Source: JAMIFN01 sp964544605 (GTDB lineage: Bacteria; Pseudomonadota; Gammaproteobacteria; Burkholderiales; Burkholderiaceae_C). Taken from it: a DNA stretch of 64,000 bases. The notes beneath the pieces are model-generated. The model did not search any database. It saw nothing but the letters and a program-made list of their open reading frames with translations, and was not told where the DNA came from. The translations under genes were made by a program, and so were the position numbers. Numbering within the stretch: position 1 is the stretch's first letter; every line of letters starts with the position of its first letter. The DNA lies in contig CAZJBX010000004.1 of NCBI GenBank assembly GCA_964544605.1, positions 1 through 64,000 on the forward strand, read 5' to 3'. Shown here piece after piece: positions 8,676-16,701 of this stretch.

Positions 8676-9366
8676 GGCGGCTCTCCTCTTTTGCCACAGG
8701 CTGCGGCTTGGGGTCTTGCAGGCGGTCGTGGGCGGGACGCAAATCCAATAAAGCGTCGCGCACCTGATCTAAAAACTCTTTCTTGCCCACATTGGCGGCA
8801 AATTCCAGTGGCTCGCCATAGCGCACCGTGCAGGCCAGCGGAATCGGCACCAACATACCCTTGGGCAGTACGCGTTGCACATTCTCAATCCACACAGGCA
8901 CAAAGCGCACCTCGGGGCAGCTCTTGGCCAAATGGAAAATGCCGCTTTTGATTTCTAATAGCGGCTTATCTGTCATATTGCGCGTGCCCTCAGGGAAGAT
9001 GATGAGCGAGCTGCCCTCATCCAGTGCCGCCGCCATCTGGCGCACAGGGTTGTTTTCGCGCAGGCTGCTGCCGCGCTCACGGGCAATCATCAGCGCATTG
9101 ATGACTTCCACACCCACAAAGCGGCGAATCGGCTTGGCCAGCCAATAATCGGCCCCCGCCACAGGGCGGGTCTTGCCGCGAATAGGGCGCGGCAGCGTGG
9201 TCCATACCAAAGCGAAATCGGCATGGCTGTTGTGGTTGGCAAAATAAACCGTGGGCCTGGCCTCTGGCGGGCTTTGCCACAAAGAACGCGCACCCGTCAC
9301 CAATTTGGCCAAGGCCATCATGCCGTAGCTAAAAAGGGGGACGAGAAAAGGGTAGAGCAACTTCAT
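8665..9366 (-). CDS. PlsC-family 1-acyl-glycerol-3-phosphate acyltransferase
   Basis: A 233-residue lysophospholipid acyltransferase. An N-terminal membrane helix (about 5-25) is followed by the H(x4)D motif (H45...D50 in ANHNSHAD) and the FPEGTR substrate motif near 120-127. It would acylate lysophosphatidate or a related lysolipid at the cytoplasmic membrane. ATG 9366 gives a protein that begins just before the membrane helix; the frame stays open further upstream (to 9498), but that extension is Cys/Arg-rich and looks non-coding. It pairs with the CdsA-like gene, an acyltransferase plus cytidylyltransferase module. Confidence 0.85.
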   Translation of the reverse strand: MKLLYPFLVPLFSYGMMALAKLVTGARSLWQSPPEARPTVYFANHNSHADFALVWTTLPRPIRGKTRPVAGADYWLAKPIRRFVGVEVINALMIARERGSSLRENNPVRQMAAALDEGSSLIIFPEGTRNMTDKPLLEIKSGIFHLAKSCPEVRFVPVWIENVQRVLPKGMLVPIPLACTVRYGEPLEFAANVGKKEFLDQVRDALLDLRPAHDRLQDPKPQPVAKEESRHGA

Positions 9367-9530
9367 AACAGCCAGCGATTGTAAAAAAAGCCGACCAGCA
9401 GGCCCGCAAGTAAGCCTTGCGCAGCGGCTGGGCAGCAAACAGGCGCCATCATAACGGCAGGCGCAGGCCCTGTTGTCTGCTGCTTTTCTATCTTGCACAA
9501 TAGGCGCTTTTGCTTCTTCTTTTGACTGCC

Positions 9531-10295
9531 ATGCACTGGAAAGCCCGCATTCGCGCCGCCGCCACCCATTTGCTCATCAGCCTGCTGATTGCAGGCATCG
9601 CCGCCCTCTTGGTCTTTGGCCTTTGGTATGCCTATCCCTTTGGGCGGCTCTCAGGTGGGCGAGATTTGTTCTTGCTTCTCATCACTGTGGATGTGGTGCT
9701 CGGGCCTTTGCTCACCTTTTTCGTCTTCAACCCCAGCAAATCACGCGGCAAGCTACTGTTTGACTTTGTCGTCATTGCCTGCGTGCAATTGGCCGCCTTG
9801 GGCTATGGTTTGCATACTGTGTATGCGGCCCGCCCCGTTTATATTGCCTTTGAATACGACCGCTTCAAAATTGTGCACGCAGCCGATGTGGATTCCAGCA
9901 AGCTCACTCAGGCCCCCGCCACACTGCGTAGCTTGCCCATATGGGGGCCAAAAACCATTGCCCTGCGTGAGTTAGAAGCCAAAGACCGCACGGCAGATGC
10001 CATCTTCGCCCAGCTCTCTGGCGACGAGATGGCTCTGCGCCCAGAAGCCTGGCGGCCTTACAACGCCTCTGCGCAAGTGCGCGCCTTGGCCATCAGTCGC
10101 CCCTTAGACGAGCTGCTGCAACGACACCCAGACCAACAGCAGGCTGCCGCAGAAATCCTGGCCAGCCGCAAACTCAGTCCCGCTGATGTGCGCTATTTGC
10201 CTGTGCAGTCTCGTGTTCTTATTTGGACGGCCCTGTTGCACCCGCAGAGCGCAGCCATCATGGGTTACCTGCCCATTGATGGCTTTGACCACTGA
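9531..10295 (+). CDS. TfpX/TfpZ-like type IV pilin accessory protein
   Basis: A 254-residue protein with N-terminal membrane segments (about 12-35 and 45-65), a third near 75-97, and a soluble C-terminal domain. It carries TfpX/TfpZ family features: the membrane segment GRDLFLLLITVDVVLGPLLTFFVFNP and AFEYDRFKIVHAADV. In Pseudomonas and relatives these proteins assist pilin assembly and are encoded next to pilA. Here no pilin gene adjoins; the neighbours are a lipid acyltransferase and a tRNA cluster. ATG 9531 is chosen over an upstream TTG (9510), with no clear Shine-Dalgarno at either. Confidence 0.75.
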   Translation: MHWKARIRAAATHLLISLLIAGIAALLVFGLWYAYPFGRLSGGRDLFLLLITVDVVLGPLLTFFVFNPSKSRGKLLFDFVVIACVQLAALGYGLHTVYAARPVYIAFEYDRFKIVHAADVDSSKLTQAPATLRSLPIWGPKTIALRELEAKDRTADAIFAQLSGDEMALRPEAWRPYNASAQVRALAISRPLDELLQRHPDQQQAAAEILASRKLSPADVRYLPVQSRVLIWTALLHPQSAAIMGYLPIDGFDH

Positions 10296-10339
10296 GCTTG
10301 CAAGCTGAGCAAGCAGAAAAGTGAAAAAAAATTAAAAAC

Positions 10340-10369
10340 TTGTGCAAAACGGAAAAAAGTGTATACAAT
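10340..10369 (+). promoter_or_regulatory. Promoter of the tRNA-Ala gene
   Basis: TTGTGC (10340-10345) and TACAAT (10364-10369) are separated by 18 bases in an A-rich region, about 70 bases before tRNA-Ala. A second TACAAT (10558-10563) lies 19 bases before tRNA-Glu and may be a separate promoter, but it lacks a good -35. Confidence 0.5.
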
Positions 10370-10440
10370 CTCGGTTTGTTCCGATTCATCGCTTCTTTGC
10401 CAACACTGGCCAAGCAAGTTTTGAAAAGGCCAGCGTTTGT

Positions 10441-10516
<76 letters not shown>

Positions 10517-10582
10517 AACATCTGCTGATTATTTTTAAATAACAGCAAAAAGCATGTTACAATGCTCAATTGTTCAAGGTCT

Positions 10583-10658
10583 GACCCTATCGTCTAGAGG
10601 CCTAGGACACCACCCTTTCACGGTGGGTACCGGGGTTCGAATCCCCGTAGGGTCGCCA
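10583..10658 (+). tRNA. tRNA-Glu (anticodon TTC)
   Basis: Acceptor GACCCTA/TAGGGTC, discriminator G and encoded CCA. The anticodon stem is CCACC/GGTGG with loop CTTTCAC (anticodon TTC). The TCGTCTAGAGG D-arm is typical of tRNA-Glu. It is 76 nt long. Confidence 0.97.
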
Positions 10659-10705
10659 AGTTTGCAGCACTTGGACTTGTAAAAGTCACTAAAAGCTGTC
10701 TGCCA

Positions 10706-10782
10706 GGAGTGGTAGTTCAGTTGGTTAGAATACCGGCCTGTCACGCCGGGGGTCGCGGGTTCGAGTCCCGTCCACTCCGCCA
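10706..10782 (+). tRNA. tRNA-Asp (anticodon GTC)
   Basis: Acceptor GGAGTGG/CCACTCC, discriminator G and encoded CCA. The anticodon stem is CCGGC/GCCGG with loop CTGTCAC (anticodon GTC). It is 77 nt long. Last gene of the cluster, directly followed by a terminator. Confidence 0.97.
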
Positions 10783-10787
10783 ACATT

Positions 10788-10813
10788 AAAAAGCGCCTCA
10801 GGGCGCTTTTTTT
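10788..10813 (+). terminator. Terminator of the tRNA-Ala/Glu/Asp cluster
   Basis: AAGCGCC (10791-10797) pairs with GGCGCTT (10802-10808) and is followed by a run of T to 10813, six bases after the tRNA-Asp CCA. Confidence 0.88.
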
Positions 10814-10933
10814 ATGCCTGCTTTTTGTGGCTTTTGTCCCGCAGCTTGGGGCTTGCTCTGGCCCATGACAGGAGCTTTGGTGGGTGTTGCCGCTAGAATC
10901 CCCCTTTTATCTACCAGCCTCTGGCTCTAACCC

Positions 10934-11392
10934 ATGAACCGCTGTTTTTTCTCTGCTCTTTTCTTGGCTCTGGCCCTACCGTTGGCCGCACCTGCTGCTT
11001 TGGCGCAAATTGCCGCTGCCGATGGCATCCGCAGCTTCCCCTCTGATGTGGCCCGCGCCAATTTTGTGGTGCAGCAATGGCCTGTGGTGGCCGTGAATGG
11101 CAAGAGCGAACGGGCCGCGCCGGGCGCACGCATTGTGGGGTTGAACAACAACTTGCTCATGCCCGCCAGCATCACAGGGCAGAAGCTGGTGGTGAATTAC
11201 CGCCGCAATTTTCAGGGCCAAGTGAGCGAGGTTTGGGTGCTGACACAAAAAGAGGCGAAAGCGCCGATTCGCAAAAACCAATTGCTGGGCAAGCCGCAAA
11301 ACAGCCGCAAGGCCAAGGCAGTGGGCACTTCGTATGAGGCCATGCCGCATTACGAAGCGGTGTCTGAAGACAGCGGTTTTTGGCCGCAGTAA
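10934..11392 (+). CDS. Secreted protein of unknown function
   Basis: A 152-residue protein with a clear Sec signal peptide (MNRCFFSALFLALALPLAAPAALA, cleavage likely after the AxA near 24). The mature part has beta-rich stretches such as VVNYRRNFQGQVSEVWVLT and a lysine-rich tail. No enzymatic motif is seen. A possible -10 (TAGAAT, 10894-10899) lies about 35 bases upstream of the ATG. It precedes miaB on the same strand but is separated by about 120 bases. I do not recognise a named family. Confidence 0.75.
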   Translation: MNRCFFSALFLALALPLAAPAALAQIAAADGIRSFPSDVARANFVVQQWPVVAVNGKSERAAPGARIVGLNNNLLMPASITGQKLVVNYRRNFQGQVSEVWVLTQKEAKAPIRKNQLLGKPQNSRKAKAVGTSYEAMPHYEAVSEDSGFWPQ

Positions 11393-11510
11393 ATCCCCCT
11401 TCGATTTTTTCGCCCTCCAGCGTCTGAGCTTGGTGGGCTTGGCCTTTGTGCGCCTGCTTTGCTGCGGCTGCGGGCCTGTGTTTCTCCCTTTGTTGAAGTG
11501 AAGTCTTGCC

Positions 11511-12860
11511 ATGAGCAAAAAAGTTTTTATCAAGTCCTTTGGCTGCCAAATGAATGAGTATGACTCGGACAAAATGGCCGATTTGATGCACGCCTGTGAG
11601 GGCTATGAGCGCACGGACAACCCCGATGAGGCGGATTTGGTGCTGTTCAATACCTGTTCAGTGCGTGAAAAAGCACAAGAAAAGGTGTTCAGCGATTTGG
11701 GCCGCGTCAAGCACTTGAAGGCGCGGGGCGTGCAAATTGGCGTGGGCGGTTGCGTCGCCAGCCAAGAGGGGGCGGCCATTATTGAGCGAGCGCCTTTTGT
11801 GGATGTGGTGTTTGGCCCGCAAACCATCCACCGCCTGCCCGATTTGCTGCAAAAAGCGCGGGGCCAAGAGAAGGCGCAGGTGGACATTTCTTTCCCTGAA
11901 ATCGAGAAGTTCGACCATTTGCCGCCCGCGCGTGTAGAAGGGCCGAGTGCCTTTGTCAGCATCATGGAAGGTTGCAGCAAGTATTGCAGTTATTGCGTGG
12001 TGCCCTATACCCGTGGCGAGGAAGTGAGCCGCCCTTTTGAAGATGTGCTGACCGAGGTGGCCGATTTGGCCGACCAAGGCGTGAAAGAAGTGACCCTGCT
12101 GGGCCAGAATGTGAATGCCTACCGTGGCCGTATGGGGCAGGGCGATGAGGTCTGCGACTTTGCCCAGTTGCTGGAGTTTGTGGCGGAAATCCCAGGCATT
12201 GAGCGCATCCGCTACACCACCAGCCACCCCAAAGAGTTCACCCAGCGCCTGATTGATGCCTACGCCAAAATCCCCAAGCTGGTGAGCCATTTGCACCTGC
12301 CGGTGCAGCACGGCTCAGACCGCACTTTGATGGCGATGAAGCGCGGCTATACGGCGCTGGAATACAAGTCCATCATCCGCAAGCTCAAGGCGGTGCGGCC
12401 TGATATCTCGCTTTCTAGTGACTTCATTGTGGGCTTTCCGGGTGAGACGGAGGAGGACTTCCAAAAGACCATGGATTTGATTGAGCATGTGGGCTTTGAT
12501 ACCAGCTTCAGCTTCATCTTCAGCCCGCGCCCGGGCACGCCTGCGGCCAATTTGCACGATGACACGCCGCATGAAGTCAAGCTCAAACGCTTGCAGCATT
12601 TGCAGGCGGTGGTGGAGGCCAATGCCAAGCGCATCAGCGCCAGCCGTGTGGGCACGGTGCAGCGTATTTTGGTGGAAGGCTATTCGAAGAAGTCCACACC
12701 AGAGCAGCCGCAGCTCATGGGCCGCACCTTCTGCAACCGCATTGTCAATTTTGAGGGCCATCCGCGCTTGATTGGGCAGATGATTGATGTGACGATTAGC
12801 GATGCCTATACCAACTCTTTGGTGGGGCAGGTGCTGACGCAAGAGAGCGTTGAACTTTGA
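11511..12860 (+). CDS. miaB: tRNA-2-methylthio-N6-dimethylallyladenosine synthase MiaB
   Basis: A 449-residue radical-SAM methylthiotransferase, the usual family length. The N-terminal UPF0004 domain holds the auxiliary cluster cysteines C12, C49 and C81. The radical-SAM CxxxCxxC motif is C155-C159-C162 (GCSKYCSYC), and a TRAM RNA-binding domain ends the protein. It converts i6A37 to ms2i6A37 in tRNAs reading UNN codons. Its stop overlaps the start of the DUF1289 gene. Confidence 0.97.
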   Translation: MSKKVFIKSFGCQMNEYDSDKMADLMHACEGYERTDNPDEADLVLFNTCSVREKAQEKVFSDLGRVKHLKARGVQIGVGGCVASQEGAAIIERAPFVDVVFGPQTIHRLPDLLQKARGQEKAQVDISFPEIEKFDHLPPARVEGPSAFVSIMEGCSKYCSYCVVPYTRGEEVSRPFEDVLTEVADLADQGVKEVTLLGQNVNAYRGRMGQGDEVCDFAQLLEFVAEIPGIERIRYTTSHPKEFTQRLIDAYAKIPKLVSHLHLPVQHGSDRTLMAMKRGYTALEYKSIIRKLKAVRPDISLSSDFIVGFPGETEEDFQKTMDLIEHVGFDTSFSFIFSPRPGTPAANLHDDTPHEVKLKRLQHLQAVVEANAKRISASRVGTVQRILVEGYSKKSTPEQPQLMGRTFCNRIVNFEGHPRLIGQMIDVTISDAYTNSLVGQVLTQESVEL

Positions 12861-13090
12861 TGCCAGCCGCTGCGCCAGAGCCTGAGGCGGCCATCCGCTC
12901 GCCTTGCTTGAACATTTGCCGCGTGGCCGAGCTGGGCGGCCAGTCTTGGTGCGTGGGCTGTTGGCGCAGTTTGCAAGAGATTGCCCAATGGCGGCAGATG
13001 ACGGAGGCCGAGCGCTTGGCCGTGATGCAGGCTTTGCCTGAGCGCCAGCAGGCACTAACGGCGGCGGGCGGCTTGCCATCGTCTCAATAG
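12860..13090 (+). CDS. DUF1289 small cysteine-rich protein
   Basis: A 76-residue protein with the DUF1289 pattern: SPCLNICRVAE, then WCVGCWRSLQEIAQW. Four Cys (CxxxC and CxxC) probably form a small metal or Fe-S site. ATG 12860 overlaps the miaB stop TGA by one base, so translation is likely coupled. Function is unknown. Confidence 0.85.
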   Translation: MPAAAPEPEAAIRSPCLNICRVAELGGQSWCVGCWRSLQEIAQWRQMTEAERLAVMQALPERQQALTAAGGLPSSQ

Positions 13091-13163
13091 ACGGGCTGGG
13101 CGGCGGCGCTATCCTCTATCATTGACAGCGTTTCATGCAACAAAAAAACTGAAGGAGACAGCC

Positions 13164-13940
13164 GTGTCATACGAGAACAAAGTGGTGTTGGTGACAGGGG
13201 GTGCCAAAGGCGTGGGCCGTGGCATCAGCGAGGCCTATTTGGCCGCAGGCGCAACGGTGGTGGTGTGTGGCCGCAGTGCCCCTGAGAGCGCTGCCGATTT
13301 GCCCCAAGCCGGGGGCCGCAGCGCCGAGTTTGTGGCCTGCGATGTGCGTGATTTGGACAGCATTCAAGCCCTGGTAGATGGCATTGTGGCCAAGCATGGC
13401 CGCTTGGATGTGCTGGTGAACAATGCGGGCGGCGCACCCTTTACCGATGCGGCCACGGCCTCACCGCGTTTCCATGAAAAAATCTTCGCCTTGAATCTGC
13501 TCGCGCCCTTCAATCTGGCGCAAATGGCCAATAAAGTCATGCAGCAGCAAGCGGGTGGCGGTGCCATTGTGTTTGTCGGATCGGTATCGGCGCTGCGCCC
13601 ATCGCCCGGCACGGCGGCCTATGGCGCGGCCAAGGCGGGTGTGCTCAGTTTGGTTGAATCGCTGGCCGTGGAGTGGGCACCGAAAGTGCGCCTGACGGCC
13701 GTCAGCCCTGGCCCTGTGCGCACCGAGCAAGCCCATTTGCACTTTGGCGATGAGGCAGGCATTGCCGCCATTGGCAAAACCATTCCGCTGGGCCGCATGG
13801 CCGAGCCTGCCGACATTGGCAAAGCCTGTGTGTTTTTGAGCAGCGAGGAAGCCGCCTACATCAGCGGCGTGAATTTGACCGTGCACGGCGGCGGCGAGAA
13901 GCCCGCCTTTTTGGATGCGGCCAACGCCAAGCACGACTGA
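13164..13940 (+). CDS. SDR-family oxidoreductase, first gene of the igr-like catabolic operon
   Basis: A 258-residue classical short-chain dehydrogenase. The nucleotide motif is TGGAKGVG at 11-18, NNAG is at 86-89 and the catalytic set is S140-Y153-K157. The C-terminus ends ...VHGGGEKPAFL, as in SDRs found beside steroid and acyl-CoA degradation genes. It probably oxidises or reduces a 3-hydroxyacyl-CoA or hydroxyl group of the operon's substrate. The start is GTG 13164, set by AAGGAG six bases upstream; the ATG at 13122 lacks a site and would add non-homologous residues. It is 93 bases before the hotdog-DUF35 gene. Confidence 0.88.
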   Translation: MSYENKVVLVTGGAKGVGRGISEAYLAAGATVVVCGRSAPESAADLPQAGGRSAEFVACDVRDLDSIQALVDGIVAKHGRLDVLVNNAGGAPFTDAATASPRFHEKIFALNLLAPFNLAQMANKVMQQQAGGGAIVFVGSVSALRPSPGTAAYGAAKAGVLSLVESLAVEWAPKVRLTAVSPGPVRTEQAHLHFGDEAGIAAIGKTIPLGRMAEPADIGKACVFLSSEEAAYISGVNLTVHGGGEKPAFLDAANAKHD

Positions 13941-14033
13941 CGCCCCCGTTTAAAATAGCCCGCTTTGGCTGGTCAGTGGCCCCGCGCCGACGGCCAAAGC
14001 CCCTTTTACCTGAAATGAGCTAAGGAGAAGCCC

Positions 14034-15032
14034 TTGAGCGACGCAAAACCTGAGGCCGCATGGATGGCCCCCATTCGCGCCGAGATTGGCAAAACAGGCG
14101 GCAAGCTGTTTGCCTGGGACCCTGTGAACGCCCCCATGATTCGCCACTGGTGCGAGGCCATGGGCGTGAGCAACCCCATTTACACCGACAAGGCCGCCGC
14201 CCAAGCCAGTGTGCACGGCGAGCAAGTGGCCCCGCCGGCCATGCTGCAAGCGTGGATTTTGTCTGGCCTGCACAAGAACAACTACCCCGCTGGCTCGACC
14301 ACTGAAAACCCCTATCAGGTCTTGCAAATGCTCGAAGAGCAGGGCTTTCCTGCGGTGGTGGCCGTCAATACCGAGCTGGAGTTCAAACGCTATTTGCGCA
14401 TGGACGAGCGCCTGTATTACACCAGCACCATCACCGACATCAGCGAGGAAAAAGCCACAGGTTTGGGCGTGGGTTACTTCGTCACGCAAATGCAAACCTA
14501 CTACAGCGTGAACGAGGCGGGCGGCGAGGACGAGCATGTGGGCAATATGATGTTCCGCCTCTTCAAATTCAAACCCACCCACGCGCCCAAGCCCATTGAA
14601 GAAGGCAAGGGTAGCGGCGGCGCGATTCCAAAAATTGGCCGCAGTATGCCTGGCATCAGCCCCGATACCCAGTTCTGGTGGGATGGCGTGAACCAAGGCA
14701 AACTGATGATTCAGCGCTGCAAATCTTGCCAAACCCTGCGCCACCCGCCCGGCCCAGCCTGCCCCGAATGCCAGTCGTTCGAGTGGGATGAAGTGCAGAG
14801 CAAAGGCGAAGGTCACATCTACAGCTTTGTCGTCATGCACTACCCCGAAGTGCCGCCGTTCGAGCACCCCAACCCCATTGGCCTGATTGAGTTGGACGAG
14901 GGCACGCGCTTGGTCGGCCAATTGCTCGGCCTCAAGCCCAATGAATACAAAATTGGCCAGCGCGTGAAGGTGGAATTCAACACCTTCAACGACGGCGAAC
15001 TGACCCTGCCGCAATGGCGTGTCATCGCTTAA
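14034..15032 (+). CDS. Hotdog (MaoC-like) plus DUF35 fusion, ChsH2-like hydratase subunit
   Basis: A 332-residue two-domain protein. Residues 1 to about 180 resemble the FAS1/MaoC-like hotdog dehydratase domain. Residues about 210-332 are a DUF35 domain: a rubredoxin-like Cys4 zinc ribbon (C229, C232, C243, C246) then an OB fold. This is the architecture of ChsH2 (Rv3542c type). In the cholesterol igr pathway, ChsH2's hotdog part pairs with ChsH1 as an enoyl-CoA hydratase and its DUF35 domain binds and activates the Ltp2 aldolase. ChsH1-like and Ltp2-like genes follow in the same operon. It starts at TTG 14034 with AAGGAG directly upstream. The domain call is firm; the substrate is unknown. 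Confidence 0.87.
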   Translation: MSDAKPEAAWMAPIRAEIGKTGGKLFAWDPVNAPMIRHWCEAMGVSNPIYTDKAAAQASVHGEQVAPPAMLQAWILSGLHKNNYPAGSTTENPYQVLQMLEEQGFPAVVAVNTELEFKRYLRMDERLYYTSTITDISEEKATGLGVGYFVTQMQTYYSVNEAGGEDEHVGNMMFRLFKFKPTHAPKPIEEGKGSGGAIPKIGRSMPGISPDTQFWWDGVNQGKLMIQRCKSCQTLRHPPGPACPECQSFEWDEVQSKGEGHIYSFVVMHYPEVPPFEHPNPIGLIELDEGTRLVGQLLGLKPNEYKIGQRVKVEFNTFNDGELTLPQWRVIA

Positions 15033-15059
15033 AGCGCCGCCAGCCCAGAGGAGAACCGC

Positions 15060-16160
15060 ATGGATTTCAAACTGAATGAAGACCAAATTGCCTTTGCCGA
15101 TAGCGCCAAGGCTTTGTTTGCCGATTTTTGCAGCCCTGAGCAGCAAGTGGCCTATGAAGAAAGCAGCGCCGGCTATATGGCCCAGCTGTGGCAGCAGTGC
15201 GTGGACAACGGCCTGTCTGCCATTGTGCTGAGCGAAGAGGCCGGCGGCCTTGAGCAAGGCATGACCGAGCTGATGGCTGTGGTCATTGAACAAGGCCGCG
15301 CGCTGGCGCAAGTGCCGCTGTGGCAAGGCCAACTGGCCCTGCAAGCGGCGGCGCAATTTGGCGTGAACACAGATTTGGGCGCTGATGCCCTCATCGCCTT
15401 GGCGCTGCAAAGCGGCGTGCAAGGCACGGCTTCTGCCGATGGCTTGAGCCTGAGCGGCTACGCTGGCGGCGTGACCTTTGGCGATAGCGCCAGCCACGCT
15501 TTGGTCGCCGCGCAAGTGGCGGGCCAAACCCGCTTGGCTTTGCTGGACTTGAGCGCTGCGGGCGTGGTGCGCCAAACGGGCCGCGACCAAGCGCAAAGCG
15601 GCGTCGCCAGCCTAGAACTGACTGATGCAAAAGTGCCCGCCTCTGCCGTCTTGGCCGAAGGCGCTTGGGCTTGGCTGGAGCCGCGCGTGATAGCCAGCTT
15701 GGCGGCCTTGCAACTGGGCGTATCCGCCGAGCACTTGGCGCAAACCGTGCAATATGTGAGCGAGCGCAAGCAGTTTGAGCGCCCCATTGGCAGCTTCCAA
15801 TTGGTGCAGGGCAAAATGGCCGACTGCCAAATGGCGGTGGAAGCCCTGCGCTCTGCCCTTTATCAACTGGTCTATCGCCTCGATGCAGGCTTGCCCAGCA
15901 CGCCACAGGCTTACGCCACCCGCGTGCTCGCTTGCGAGGCCGCGCACTTGGTGGGCCACGCTGCGCAGCATGTGCACGGCGGCATTGGTGTGGACATCAC
16001 CTACCCCATCCACCGCTTTGGCTGCTGGAGCCGCCAACTGAATGTGGCCCACGGCAGCCTAGAGAGCAATTTGGCCAGCCTTGGCGCATGGATTGCGGGC
16101 AACGACACACTGGGCTGGAAATACGACGCAGCAGAAATGACGCAGGAGGCCACAGCATGA
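15060..16160 (+). CDS. Small-type acyl-CoA dehydrogenase chain (ChsE-like, partner subunit)
   Basis: A 366-residue acyl-CoA dehydrogenase homologue. The N-terminal helical domain starts DFKLNEDQIAFADSAKALF. The middle domain is degenerate and lacks the usual T/SEPxAGSD flavin/acyl loop. The C-terminal domain has QVHGG-type sequence (HVHGGIGVDITYPIHRFG, about 302-319). This asymmetry is typical of the heteromeric alpha2beta2 dehydrogenases of steroid side-chain degradation (ChsE1-ChsE2), where two unlike chains build one active site. The partner is probably the full-length chain at 17903-19081. The start has GAGGAG upstream; the stop overlaps the ATG of the next gene (ATGA). Confidence 0.85.
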   Translation: MDFKLNEDQIAFADSAKALFADFCSPEQQVAYEESSAGYMAQLWQQCVDNGLSAIVLSEEAGGLEQGMTELMAVVIEQGRALAQVPLWQGQLALQAAAQFGVNTDLGADALIALALQSGVQGTASADGLSLSGYAGGVTFGDSASHALVAAQVAGQTRLALLDLSAAGVVRQTGRDQAQSGVASLELTDAKVPASAVLAEGAWAWLEPRVIASLAALQLGVSAEHLAQTVQYVSERKQFERPIGSFQLVQGKMADCQMAVEALRSALYQLVYRLDAGLPSTPQAYATRVLACEAAHLVGHAAQHVHGGIGVDITYPIHRFGCWSRQLNVAHGSLESNLASLGAWIAGNDTLGWKYDAAEMTQEATA

Positions 16161-16582
16161 GCCAAACACTCGCACCCACGAAAGCATTTGCCGATACCGC
16201 CATCGGCTGGGAACTGCCCGGCCTGGATGTGCCCCTGACCGTGACCCTGATTACCAGCACGGCCATTGCCACCCGCGACTACGAAAGCGTGCACCACGAC
16301 TTGGAGGCCACGCGCAAAATTGGCTCGCCCCACATCTTCATGAACATCCTCACCACCAACGGCTTTTGCCAGCGCTTTATTGAAGAAGCCTTTGGCCCTG
16401 AGTGCGTGTTCAAAGATCTGAACATTAAGCTTGGCGCGCCCAACTACCCTGGCGACACCATGAAGCTCACGGGCAGCGTCACGGCCAAAAACGAAGCCGA
16501 GAAAACCGTGGAAGTGGCCTTCAAGGGCAGCAACAGCATGGGCAGCCATGTGACGGGCACGGCCACTGTGGCCCTGCCTTGA
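16157..16582 (+). CDS. Small MaoC-like hotdog protein, ChsH1-like hydratase subunit
   Basis: A 141-residue single hotdog domain with ATRDYESVHHD (about 37-47) and GSPHIFMNILTTNG (about 56-69), the pattern of ChsH1 (Rv3541c type) proteins. It is expected to pair with the hotdog domain of the 14034 product and hydrate an enoyl-CoA. Its ATG overlaps the stop of the preceding acyl-CoA dehydrogenase by four bases, so the two are translationally coupled. A 119-base gap follows before the aldolase gene. Confidence 0.86.
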   Translation: MSQTLAPTKAFADTAIGWELPGLDVPLTVTLITSTAIATRDYESVHHDLEATRKIGSPHIFMNILTTNGFCQRFIEEAFGPECVFKDLNIKLGAPNYPGDTMKLTGSVTAKNEAEKTVEVAFKGSNSMGSHVTGTATVALP

Positions 16583-16668
16583 TGGAAGGCCATATTGGGG
16601 CGCTGGGCTTGGGCCGCTGTGCCCCGCGCAGCCCATCCCCCATAGGCATATCCAAAGTCCGCTTAAAT

Positions 16669-16680
16669 TGAATAGATTCA
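16669..16680. promoter_or_regulatory. Palindrome upstream of the Ltp2-like gene (possible operator)
   Basis: TGAATAGATTCA (TGAAT-NN-ATTCA) sits 21 bases before the ATG of the aldolase gene, in the only sizeable gap (119 bases) of the operon. It could be an internal operator or promoter element. There is no match to the known KstR motif, and only one copy was noticed. Confidence 0.25.
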
Positions 16681-16701
16681 TCCCCAGAAAGGGAAAAACG
16701 A

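Noticed and set aside
13950..15596. 548-codon open frame on the minus strand over the hotdog-DUF35 and dehydrogenase genes
   Set aside because: It is antisense to two clearly coding genes, has His/Ala/Gly-rich composition and no recognisable domain or start site; it is a shadow of codon bias.
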